The notes under the pieces are model-generated. The model saw only the letters and a program-made list of their open reading frames with translations, was not told the origin of the DNA and made no database searches. From an uncultured Thalassolituus sp. (lineage in GTDB: Bacteria > Pseudomonadota > Gammaproteobacteria > Pseudomonadales > Oceanobacteraceae), in assembly GCA_913054055.1 (NCBI GenBank), contig CAJXIT010000158.1:1-7982 (forward strand): DNA of 7,982 nt, given 5' to 3'. How positions within the stretch are numbered: position 1 is the first letter of the stretch; each line of letters starts with the position of its first letter. Below are positions 1 through 5,511 of the stretch, one piece after another. The position numbers were made by a program, and so were the translations under genes.

Positions 1-19
1 TTTAAGATTTTCTCTTAAA
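1..19. repeat. AT-rich inverted repeat upstream of hexR
   Basis: TTTAAGA (1-7) and TCTTAAA (13-19) are perfect inverted arms around a 5-base spacer. No U-run follows the right arm, so it is a poor terminator for rightward transcription. It may be a regulator site, part of the preceding gene's 3' region, or chance in AT-rich DNA. The window starts here, so what lies to the left is unknown. Confidence 0.3.
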
Positions 20-54
20 TTATTTAGCTTAATTTTTCTAATCCGCTCGCTTTT

Positions 55-74
55 ATGATCATTGCCTAGATCAT
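55..74. promoter_or_regulatory. Inverted repeat, possible operator in the hexR promoter
   Basis: ATGATC (55-60) and GATCAT (69-74) are perfect inverted arms separated by 8 bases. The right arm lies where a -35 element would be for the -10 candidate at 93-98, a position typical of a repressor operator. The sequence does not match the HexR boxes I know (TTGT-N7/8-ACAA in pseudomonads, TGTAAT-type palindromes in other gammaproteobacteria), so autoregulation cannot be claimed from it. Confidence 0.35.
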
Positions 75-98
75 TTCCAATACGCTTTACGCTATACT
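69..98 (+). promoter_or_regulatory. Candidate hexR promoter
   Basis: TATACT at 93-98 matches five of six bases of the sigma-70 -10 consensus and lies 29 bases before the GTG start of hexR. There is no good -35 hexamer 16-18 bases upstream (ATCATT or GATCAT). If real, the promoter is weak or activator-dependent. The call rests on the -10 box and its position only. Confidence 0.35.
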
Positions 99-127
99 TA
101 ACCAAAATCTAATGTAAGTTTCTCTTC

Positions 128-991
128 GTGCCGAACCAGTCCACTTTTGTTTCTCAAATCCGTCAAGCCATTCCCGACATGCGTAAGTCTGAAGTGAAGG
201 TTGCCCAGTACGTATTGGAAAATATGGACGCGGTGATACACATGCGCATTGTGGATTTGGCTCAAGAAGCGCAAGTGAGCGAACCCACCATCGTCCGTTT
301 TTGCCGAGCCCTTGGCTTAAACGGTTTTCAAGCCTTTAAAGTACAACTGGCCCAAAGCAATACCAGCATTCATGGCATTGGTCAGTTTGCCATTGCCGAT
401 GACGATACCAGTGGCGACATTGTTAAAAAGATTTTTGATACCAGTGTCACGCAAATTATGAAGGTGCGTAACTATTTAGATGAACAGCAGATTGCCAATG
501 CGGTTGATGCCCTGATCAAATCGAAACGGGTGGAGTTTTACGGCTTTGGTGCTTCCGGTGCTGTGGCCATGGATGCCATGCATAAGTTTTTCCGTTTACA
601 ATTCAGTGCGGTGGCTTATAGCGACCCTCACATGCAAAGCATGTCAGCGGTCACACTCGAGAAAAACGATGTGGTAGTAGCTGTCAGTCAGAGCGGTAAA
701 ACCAAAGATTTATTGCACGCCATGAAGATTGCTAAGCAACAAGGGGCCCACGTCATCAGCTTGTCTCCGCCTAATACTCCGGTAAGCAACCTGGCTGACA
801 TTCCTATTTATGTGCACATCAATGAAGATACGGATGTATTCACACCCATGACATCTCGCATTGCTCACCTGCTGGTCATAGATTGTTTGGCCGTTGGCGT
901 AGCCCAGCGCAAAGGTCCTGACTTTGATGAACACCTAGCCAAAATCAAAGACAGCATCAGCACACTGAGACAGTCCGATTCTGAAATATAG
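128..991 (+). CDS. hexR: HexR-like RpiR/SIS family transcriptional regulator
   Basis: This 287-residue cytoplasmic DNA-binding protein resembles HexR, the regulator of glucose and Entner-Doudoroff genes that releases DNA on binding 2-keto-3-deoxy-6-phosphogluconate. An N-terminal RpiR-type helix-turn-helix spans about residues 1-75, with the recognition region LAQEAQVSEPTIVRFCRALG at 44-63. A linker is followed by a sugar-isomerase (SIS) domain at about 120-255, with GFGASG at 139-144, SQSGKT at 187-192 and the EDTDVFTPMTSR segment at 233-244. The GTG start gives the N-terminal length expected for HexR. The only upstream ribosome-binding match is a weak TAAG, and an internal ATG at 179 would trim the first helix. 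The C-terminus HLAKIKDSISTLRQ is repeated just downstream in decayed form, so the present ending (SDSEI) may be secondary. No Entner-Doudoroff gene lies in the window, so the exact target set is inferred from the family. Confidence 0.85.
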   Translation: MPNQSTFVSQIRQAIPDMRKSEVKVAQYVLENMDAVIHMRIVDLAQEAQVSEPTIVRFCRALGLNGFQAFKVQLAQSNTSIHGIGQFAIADDDTSGDIVKKIFDTSVTQIMKVRNYLDEQQIANAVDALIKSKRVEFYGFGASGAVAMDAMHKFFRLQFSAVAYSDPHMQSMSAVTLEKNDVVVAVSQSGKTKDLLHAMKIAKQQGAHVISLSPPNTPVSNLADIPIYVHINEDTDVFTPMTSRIAHLLVIDCLAVGVAQRKGPDFDEHLAKIKDSISTLRQSDSEI

Positions 992-1078
992 GCTTTCAAC
1001 GGGCCCTATTAATTTTCAGACAACCACCTAGCCAAAATCAAAGAAAGCATCAACACACTGAGACAGTCTGATTCTGAA
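932..1078 (+). repeat. Direct repeat of the hexR 3' end (period 93)
   Basis: A 54-base unit at 932-985, inside the end of hexR, recurs at 1025-1078. I count 3 mismatches: C to A at 952/1045, G to A at 960/1053 and C to T at 975/1068. The 93-base offset is a multiple of three, so both copies are in the same reading frame. Weaker similarity extends upstream of each unit (AAGGTCCTGACTTTGATGAA against CGGGCCCTATTAATTTTCAG). This is a tandem partial gene duplication, not a mobile element. No terminal repeats or transposase are present. Confidence 0.9.
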
Positions 1079-1102
1079 GAATCGACGGAAAGACTTTCGT
1101 AA
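998..1102 (+). pseudogene. Decayed duplicate of the hexR C-terminal coding end
   Basis: Read in the hexR frame, this stretch gives N-G-P-Y-stop-F-S-D-N, then HLAKIKESINTLRQSDSEE, then STERLS and a TAA at 1100-1102. It parallels the hexR ending KGPDFDE-HLAKIKDSISTLRQ. It has no start codon or ribosome binding site of its own, and stops at 989-991 and 1010-1012 separate it from hexR, so it is very unlikely to be translated. The KIKES-x-N wording of this copy is, from memory, closer to Pseudomonas HexR than that of the intact gene. It may therefore preserve the older C-terminus, with the intact gene having acquired a new stop during the duplication. Confidence 0.75.
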
Positions 1103-1269
1103 ATTGTCTACTCCACAGATCCTGCCGCAAATATTTAATCTTCTCATCTCACCTAAGGAAAAAAGATTCGGCCATAAGGGTCTTTCTTTCTGGCTGATTA
1201 TGACGAATGCAAAATCACCATTTTGAATATTTGTCCGATATACACGCTTTTTTTGATTAAAAATCAATC

Positions 1270-1281
1270 ACTTGGCCAAGT
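1270..1281. promoter_or_regulatory. 12-bp perfect palindrome, possible operator
   Basis: ACTTGGCCAAGT is its own reverse complement across all 12 bases. It lies about 95 bases before the start of the 61-codon gene and just upstream of a weak promoter candidate, a place where an activator or repressor could bind. The binding protein is unknown, and chance is possible. Confidence 0.35.
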
Positions 1282-1287
1282 AGCTTG

Positions 1288-1315
1288 TTGATATTTTTTT
1301 TTAAATTGTCATGAT
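1288..1315 (+). promoter_or_regulatory. Weak candidate promoter for the small acidic protein gene
   Basis: TTGATA (1288-1293, five of six -35 consensus bases) is followed after 16 bases by CATGAT (1310-1315, four of six -10 bases). An alternative is TTGTCA at 1306-1311 with CAATAA at 1330-1335. Either fits the position, but neither is strong. The first would start RNA at about 1322, inside the left arm of the leader stem described separately. Confidence 0.2.
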
Positions 1316-1378
1316 GTTGTTACCTTGAACAATAAAAATAAGTTTTACACAAGTAAAACACCAAAGGGGTAACATCAT
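1311..1378 (+). promoter_or_regulatory. Possible structured 5' leader covering the ribosome binding site
   Basis: The arm ATGATGTTGTTACC (1311-1324) can pair with GGTAACATCAT (1368-1378), giving 11 pairs with a 3-base bulge. This would cover the end of the Shine-Dalgarno run AAAGGGG (1363-1369) and part of the ATG at 1377. Inside it sits a perfect nested hairpin, GTTTTAC (1342-1348), ACAA loop, GTAAAAC (1353-1359). The pairing is read directly from the sequence. A regulatory role is inference and requires transcription to start at or before about 1311. The same symmetry could instead be a protein-binding site on DNA. Confidence 0.4.
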
Positions 1379-1562
1379 GGAAGCAGCCGTTGTTGAAAAC
1401 ACTGAAACCAGTGAACTTGTTAACTTTGACACTGAAGGGAACATCATCGTAAATAAGCACGATGAGAAATCAGCCAAACTCATTGCCCGACGCGCCATTG
1501 AAGCCCATCTTGAGCGAAAGAAGATGCAGCTTGATGACTATTGGGATGACCTAGACGACTAA
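1377..1562 (+). CDS. Small acidic protein, resembling PA3496-type proteins
   Basis: The gene encodes 61 residues, starting at an ATG seven bases after a strong ribosome binding site (AAAGGGG, 1363-1369) and ending just before a hairpin terminator. There is no signal peptide or membrane segment, so a cytoplasmic location is likely. The N-terminal half is Glu/Thr-rich and probably flexible. Residues 31-52 (KSAKLIARRAIEAHLERKKM then QL) should form a charged helix, and the tail DDYWDDLDD is strongly acidic. The helix followed by an acidic tail recalls a small gammaproteobacterial family annotated as PA3496-like putative envelope-integrity proteins. That match is from memory, and I do not know the molecular function. 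It has its own terminator and leader, so it is probably transcribed alone or by read-through from hexR. The good ribosome binding site, in-frame composition and terminator make it a real gene. Confidence 0.75.
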   Translation: MEAAVVENTETSELVNFDTEGNIIVNKHDEKSAKLIARRAIEAHLERKKMQLDDYWDDLDD

Positions 1563-1588
1563 CCTCACATCAAGAAAGCATTACACAT

Positions 1589-1617
1589 AAAAAAACCAGC
1601 TAGATGCTGGTTTTTTT
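1589..1617. terminator. Bidirectional rho-independent terminator
   Basis: AAAAAAACCAGC (1589-1600) and GCTGGTTTTTTT (1606-1617) form a perfect 12-bp stem with a TAGAT loop. On the + strand the T-run serves the small gene ending at 1562. On the - strand the A-run becomes a U-run and serves aroE, whose stop codon ends at 1654. One symmetric hairpin therefore closes both convergent transcripts. Confidence 0.93.
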
Positions 1618-1653
1618 ATGTCTGGATGATGCCCATCCAAGAATGTCAGCGCA

Positions 1654-2475
1654 CTATTTAAGCTGGCTTTTGAGGTGTGACAATACTGACATACTGTCAG
1701 GGTGCACCCCGCGCCACAGATCAAAACTGACGGCTGCTTGCTCGACTAGCATGCCTAAGCCATCCACAATTTTTCCAGCTCCCAGATTTTGCGCCCACAA
1801 CAAAAAAGCCGTGGGATCTTTGCCATACATCATGTCATAAACACTGGTATGACTGGCAATCACAGACTCTGGCACTGGCGGCAGTTCGCCATTCAAACTG
1901 GCGGATGTGCCGTTGATGATCACATCAAATTCTCCGCTTAACTCAGAGAATTCCTTCGCGATAATGTTGCCCAATTGACTAAACTCGCTGGCCAATACTT
2001 CGGCTTTAGCGAATGTTCGATTGCAAATAATGACTTCTTCAGGTGATTCATTTAACAAAGGTTGCAGCACCCCTCTCACGGCGCCTCCGGCACCGATCAC
2101 AAGTACGCGTTTGCCTGATAAGGCCACATCATTATTCACAGTTAAGTCACGCACTAAACCAGCGCCGTCTGTGTTGTCTCCTAAGATGCTGCCATCTTCT
2201 AATAATTTCAGGGTATTCACCGCTTGAGCGGTTTTGGCTCTTGGGGTTAGGCTGTCAGCAAGATTAAAGGCATTTTCTTTAAACGGAACGGTGATGTTTA
2301 ATCCTTTACCATGGCCCTTAAAGAATTCCTTCACGGCCCCGTCAAAGCCATCTAGCGGCACTAACATGGCAGAATAAACCAAATCCATTTTTGCTTGCTC
2401 GGCAAACTGAGTGTGAATGGCCGGGCTTTTACTATGGTGAATGGGATTACCCATCACTGCATATAAGTCAGTCAT
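1654..2475 (-). CDS. aroE: Shikimate dehydrogenase (NADP+)
   Basis: AroE reduces 3-dehydroshikimate to shikimate with NADPH in the cytoplasmic shikimate pathway. At 273 residues it has the normal family length. The substrate-binding motif GNPIHHSKSP is at 9-18. The catalytic lysine is K66 in LNITVPFKE (59-67), and its partner is D103 in GDNTDG (99-104). The nucleotide-binding glycine loop GAGGA is at 128-132, with NRT at 152-154 marking NADP preference. The C-terminal segment GLGMLVEQAAVSFDLW is typical. The ATG overlaps the stop of an upstream 26-codon ORF (TAATG), so translation is probably coupled to it. The local ribosome binding site GGTGA seven bases upstream is modest. aroE is the last gene of the leftward dprA-tsaC-hemF-aroE group and ends about 36 bases before the shared terminator. 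Confidence 0.96.
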   Translation of the reverse strand: MTDLYAVMGNPIHHSKSPAIHTQFAEQAKMDLVYSAMLVPLDGFDGAVKEFFKGHGKGLNITVPFKENAFNLADSLTPRAKTAQAVNTLKLLEDGSILGDNTDGAGLVRDLTVNNDVALSGKRVLVIGAGGAVRGVLQPLLNESPEEVIICNRTFAKAEVLASEFSQLGNIIAKEFSELSGEFDVIINGTSASLNGELPPVPESVIASHTSVYDMMYGKDPTAFLLWAQNLGAGKIVDGLGMLVEQAAVSFDLWRGVHPDSMSVLSHLKSQLK

Positions 2476-2566
2476 TAATTTTTCACCATTAAGTACTCTG
2501 ATTCCCCTTGAATGGGATTACCAACTCTAATCACTTGAGCATACAAATCCGTCATTAATGCTCACC
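2439..2566 (-). repeat. Diverged tandem duplication of the aroE start region
   Basis: On the - strand, the copy at 2566-2510 and the copy at 2487-2439 share GGTGA, then ATTAATGAC-G/T-GA, then TATGC, AGTGAT and GGTAATCCCATTC. The first copy carries 9 extra bases between the codons for DLYA and GNPI. Each unit therefore spans a ribosome binding site, a TAATG stop/start overlap and about the first 12-15 AroE codons. The downstream copy runs into the full aroE, while the upstream copy runs into the mini-ORF. Confidence 0.85.
2475..2555 (-). CDS. AroE-like 26-residue mini-ORF between hemF and aroE
   Basis: The peptide begins MTDLYAQVIRVGNPI, against MTDLYAVMGNPI at the AroE N-terminus, then diverges to QGESEYLMVKN and stops. 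Its ATG overlaps the hemF stop (TAATG at 2557-2553). It has the best ribosome binding site in this junction (GGAAGGTGAG, five bases before ATG). Its own stop overlaps the aroE start in the same way. It is a partial duplicate of the aroE start and has no fold or catalytic residues. It could be an inert relic, or it could act as a translated leader through which ribosomes reach aroE by termination and reinitiation. It may equally be called a pseudogene fragment. Translation is likely from the signals but unproven. Confidence 0.5.
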   Translation of the reverse strand: MTDLYAQVIRVGNPIQGESEYLMVKN

Positions 2567-3478
2567 TTCCAAACCTAACCAGTCTTTATGAGGTAAAAAG
2601 TCAGTGTATAGCTTCATTTCCGGTGTGCCTTCTTCTGGCTGCCAGTTGTAATCCCAATGCACAATTGGAGGTAATGACATTAAGATGGATTCGGTACGGC
2701 CACCGGTTTGTAATCCAAAGATGGTGCCACGATCGAACACCAAATTAAATTCCACGTAGCGCCCACGACGGTAACACTGAAATTTACGCTCACGCTCGCC
2801 GTATTCCATATTCTTACGCTTAGCCATGATAGGGCGATAAGCTTTTACATAGTGATTGCCTACGCTCTGCATAAATTCGAAGCTCTTTTCAAAACCTTCT
2901 TCGTTTAAATCGTCAAAGAACAAACCACCTACGCCACGGGATTCATCACGGTGTTTTAAATAAAAGTATTCGTCACACCACTTTTTGTATTTAGCATATA
3001 CACCCTTACCAAAAGGATCGCAGGCATCTTTTGAAACTTGATGCCATTGCACCACGTCTTCTTCAAATCCGTAATAAGGGGTTAAATCAAAGCCACCACC
3101 AAACCACCATACCGGTTCTTCCCCTTCTTTTTCAGCAATGAAAAAACGCACATTAGCGTGACTGGTTGGAACGTAAGGGTTCGTAGGGTGAATCACTAAA
3201 CTGACCCCCATGGCTTGGAAACTACGACCTGCTAATTCAGGGCGGCTAGCCGTAGCACTTGCCGGTAGTTTGTCACCAAACACATGGCTGAAATTTACGC
3301 CGCCTTTTTCGATCACGTTGCCATTGGTGATCACACGAGTGCGGCCTCCTCCTAGCTTTTCACCACGATCCCACACTTCTTCTGTGAAGTTGGCCCCGCC
3401 ATCTTCTTCAGACAATTGCTGACAAATGTCGTCTTGCAGTGCTAATAAATACTGTTTTACGTCTTCAACATTGATCAT
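2555..3478 (-). CDS. hemF: Oxygen-dependent coproporphyrinogen III oxidase
   Basis: HemF oxidatively decarboxylates coproporphyrinogen III to protoporphyrinogen IX with O2 in haem synthesis. It acts as a soluble homodimer. The 307 residues are close to the roughly 300 usual for bacteria. Family hallmarks are GEKLGGGRTRVI (39-50), HANVRFF (107-113), WWFGGGFDLTPYYGFEED (124-141), RGVGGLFFDDL (181-191), YRRGRYVEFNLVFDRGT (236-252) and QTGGRTESILMSLPP (257-271). The conserved histidines fall at 97, 107, 146 and 176, each one residue beyond the E. coli positions I recall. The ATG follows AAAGG by seven bases. tsaC ends 57 bases upstream and the stop overlaps the next ATG, which supports an operon. 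Haem synthesis by this enzyme implies aerobic growth. Confidence 0.97.
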   Translation of the reverse strand: MINVEDVKQYLLALQDDICQQLSEEDGGANFTEEVWDRGEKLGGGRTRVITNGNVIEKGGVNFSHVFGDKLPASATASRPELAGRSFQAMGVSLVIHPTNPYVPTSHANVRFFIAEKEGEEPVWWFGGGFDLTPYYGFEEDVVQWHQVSKDACDPFGKGVYAKYKKWCDEYFYLKHRDESRGVGGLFFDDLNEEGFEKSFEFMQSVGNHYVKAYRPIMAKRKNMEYGERERKFQCYRRGRYVEFNLVFDRGTIFGLQTGGRTESILMSLPPIVHWDYNWQPEEGTPEMKLYTDFLPHKDWLGLEGEH

Positions 3479-3535
3479 GGTTAAACCTTTTTCTTTAATT
3501 CTTTCGTATTCTTTTTCTGAAAAGCAATCAATGAG

Positions 3536-4084
3536 CTATCTCAGTATTGCGCCAGAAGCTAAATCAATAATACGACTAGGCCCGTTGGCTAAGCCAACAG
3601 TGCCAGACAAAATATAATCCACTTCAGCACCAAATAATGTGCGCGCCTGAATGGCACTGCGCGCCGTTGGTTGTCCAGCATAGTTAGCGGAAGTAGAAAC
3701 GATGGGCCCACCAAACTGTTCACATAACGCCTGCACCATGGGGTGAGGGCTTACCCGAATGGCCACTGTATCAAATTGTCCATGTACCAAAGGATGTACC
3801 TTATTCTGGTGGGGCACCAAGTAGGTGACAGCACCCGGCCAGTTTTTATTAAGCTCAGCCCTTTGTTCAGGAGAAATATCTTTCAATAAAAATTCAAATT
3901 GCTCGATGCTGGCAGCCACCAAGATTAGGCCTTTATCGGCGTCTCGTCGTTTGATGGACAAAATACGATTCAATGCCTGTGTATCTTTTGGGTCACAACC
4001 TAGCCCCCATACGGTTTCGGTAGGGTAAACAATGACACCTGAAGTGTGTAAAACGTGTGTTGCTTGATAAATTGGCCAGCGCAT
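3536..4084 (-). CDS. tsaC: L-threonylcarbamoyladenylate synthase (TsaC/YrdC/RimN)
   Basis: TsaC makes threonylcarbamoyl-AMP from threonine, bicarbonate and ATP, the first step of the t6A modification at position 37 of ANN-reading tRNAs. The 182 residues form a single YrdC domain of the short TsaC type, without the C-terminal Sua5 domain. Visible motifs are YPTETVWGLGCDP (20-32), the nucleotide-site basic motif KRRDADKG (45-52), NWPGAVTYLV (81-90), AIRVSPHP (108-115) and the STSAN block at 130-134. The N-terminus before YPTE is a little shorter than in homologues, and the ATG has no clear Shine-Dalgarno. An upstream in-frame non-ATG start (for example ATT, 12 bases earlier, behind AAGAG) is possible but unproven. 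It lies 105 bases downstream of dprA with no terminator between. Confidence 0.95.
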   Translation of the reverse strand: MRWPIYQATHVLHTSGVIVYPTETVWGLGCDPKDTQALNRILSIKRRDADKGLILVAASIEQFEFLLKDISPEQRAELNKNWPGAVTYLVPHQNKVHPLVHGQFDTVAIRVSPHPMVQALCEQFGGPIVSTSANYAGQPTARSAIQARTLFGAEVDYILSGTVGLANGPSRIIDLASGAILR

Positions 4085-4189
4085 GGACAGGAAAATCGCA
4101 CTCTTGATAATTATTGGTGGAACATGGCATTAGAATGCGCAAAGTACTGTAGCTTTATCAAAGGTGCAAGTGGGATTGTGGTGGTTGCA

Positions 4190-5299
4190 TCAGGTTCGGC
4201 TATATAAACCCTGTTCTTGCCGTATCAAGCCACTGAGCTCCAAGTCCATTAACATCACAGACACCTCTGCTACATCAAGCTGGGTACGCCCCACCAAGTC
4301 GTCTAAATTCACACCTTCATAATCCACAACCGACAGTAATTTATATTGCTCAGGGGCCAAATCTAATGAGGGTTCTGCTTCCAAATTAACATGGGGTTTG
4401 TCTGGTTGAGAAGGCTGACAAATACCATTCAGCTCTTCAATGATTTGCTCTGGCATTTCTACCAAACTGGCCCCTTGGCGAATCAAATAATGGCAGCCCG
4501 ATTTTTGAGGGTTGTTAATGGGACCAGGAATGGCAAACACCTCCCGATTTTGTTCTAAAGCTTGCCTTGCCGTAATTAATGAACCGCTTTTCAATGTGGC
4601 TTCGACCACAAGAGTACCCAAGCTTAAGCCACTCACAATACGATTTCGCCTTGGGAAATGTCCGGGTAATCCCTTGGTGTGCAAAGGAAATTCACTGACC
4701 ACGGCACCACTTTCTGCTATTTCATCTGCTAAGCGCTTATGTTGTTTAGGGTATATTTCATCTAACCCTGTGCCTAAAACAGCAATGGTTTTTCCTCCCC
4801 CTTGCATGGCGCCTTTATGGGCACTGCCATCAATGCCTCTCGCTAGCCCGCTGGTTATGACTAAACCCATGTCAGATAACGACTGGGCAAATTCATATGC
4901 TTGTGATTGCCCAGAAGAAGTCGGATATCGGCTACCCACAATGGCAAGCTGGGGAAGCGATAAGCATTCCAAATTGCCTTTCACCATTAATAATGGCGGC
5001 ACACTGGCAATGTGCTTTAACCGCTCTGGAAATGCGTCATCATGAGGGGTAATTAAATGGTTGCCTTGGTGCTGCGCCCACATTAAAGCAGCTTCCACTT
5101 CTTTTGCAGGGTTATGCGGAGGATGCTGTAATATATGAGCAATGCTTTTTTTGTTTAACTGAGTTTGTTGAAGCTGATCATTTGAAAACTGATACAACTG
5201 TTGAGGACTAATATTTTGTTGCAGAAGCGTTTGGATGGTCTTTGGGCCAACCTGTGGTGTTAATGCTAGGCATATCCATGCCAATGCTTGTGCGTCCAT
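4190..5299 (-). CDS. dprA: DNA-processing protein DprA (Smf)
   Basis: DprA binds incoming single-stranded DNA during natural transformation and loads RecA on it. With the chosen start it has 369 residues: an N-terminal helical (SAM-like) region to about 75, a Rossmann-type DprA/LOG domain at about 80-290, and a DprA-type winged helix at about 313-369. Motifs are VGSR (121-124), SGLARGID (150-157), VLGTGLDEIYP (174-184), FPRRNR (215-220), SGSLITA (238-244) and AIPGP (256-260). I prefer the ATG at 5299, with AGG five bases upstream. The alternative ATG at 5311 (four residues longer) has AAGG directly abutting it, too close to work. The gene follows a terminator, so it needs its own promoter within about 5312-5432. 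I see only weak candidates there, such as CATAAT about 20 bases before the start. It heads the tsaC-hemF-aroE group. Confidence 0.95.
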   Translation of the reverse strand: MDAQALAWICLALTPQVGPKTIQTLLQQNISPQQLYQFSNDQLQQTQLNKKSIAHILQHPPHNPAKEVEAALMWAQHQGNHLITPHDDAFPERLKHIASVPPLLMVKGNLECLSLPQLAIVGSRYPTSSGQSQAYEFAQSLSDMGLVITSGLARGIDGSAHKGAMQGGGKTIAVLGTGLDEIYPKQHKRLADEIAESGAVVSEFPLHTKGLPGHFPRRNRIVSGLSLGTLVVEATLKSGSLITARQALEQNREVFAIPGPINNPQKSGCHYLIRQGASLVEMPEQIIEELNGICQPSQPDKPHVNLEAEPSLDLAPEQYKLLSVVDYEGVNLDDLVGRTQLDVAEVSVMLMDLELSGLIRQEQGLYSRT

Positions 5300-5432
5300 A
5301 AAAGCCTGCATCCTTGCTGCTGATTATGAGTGCATTCCCCCATAAATGGTCAGAGCTCGATTCATGCCCGCTGTGTGTTAAGTCAGTTCCGCCTTCCGTA
5401 GCGAATCCTAAACCACATAAACCAGCAGGCAT

Positions 5433-5469
5433 AAAAAAAGCCTGTCGCCAGAATAGCGAAAGGCTTTTT
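5433..5469 (-). terminator. Rho-independent terminator of the tsaP-like gene
   Basis: AAAAAGCCT (5435-5443) pairs with AGGCTTTTT (5461-5469). After one mismatch, TCGC (5445-5448) pairs with GCGA (5456-5459) around the loop CAGAATA. Read on the - strand, the hairpin is followed by seven Us (from 5439-5433). It lies 43 bases past the stop of the LysM gene. It would also stop + strand transcripts, but no + strand gene precedes it. Confidence 0.92.
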
Positions 5470-5511
5470 AGATTAAATCAGGCAGGTTACTGATTTTATA
5501 AAATGGATATT

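Larger units (their letters stand above)
1103..1376. other. AT-rich intergenic region between hexR remnant and small gene
   Basis: I see no gene here: reading frames on both strands are short and lack a ribosome binding site or recognisable motif. No convincing terminator for hexR is visible. A weak AAAGA/TCTTT hairpin near 1165-1190 is the only candidate. The region holds an AT-rich inverted repeat (TTGATT at 1253-1258, AATCAA at 1262-1267), a 12-bp perfect palindrome, a weak promoter candidate and the leader of the small gene. Confidence 0.6.

Noticed and set aside
1028..1267. A 79-codon leftward frame in the hexR-small gene interval
   Set aside because: It is partly antisense to the duplicated hexR end, rich in Arg/Phe as expected of a chance frame, and has no ribosome binding site or recognisable motif.
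1686..1709. Two adjacent inverted repeats near the aroE 3' end (CTGACA-TAC-TGTCAG and GGGTGCACCC)
   Set aside because: They lie within well-supported aroE coding sequence with no U-run, and the real terminator is 70-100 bases further on. Probably chance.
1604..1840. A rightward 78-codon frame starting in the terminator
   Set aside because: It starts inside the terminator hairpin and runs antisense through the 3' end of aroE. No domain is visible.
4085..4189. A promoter for tsaC between dprA and tsaC
   Set aside because: On the - strand, TTGCAC with TACTTT 17 bases later is the best pair and matches the -10 consensus at only three bases. No terminator separates the genes, so read-through from dprA is simpler.
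4512..5045. A 177-codon open frame on the + strand
   Set aside because: It lies wholly antisense to dprA, which has full motif support. Its translation shows no recognisable domain and there is no ribosome binding site or promoter.
5208..5432. A 74-codon leftward frame overlapping the start of dprA
   Set aside because: It begins beside the terminator stem, overlaps dprA in another frame and has no recognisable motif. More likely it is the dprA leader region read by chance.
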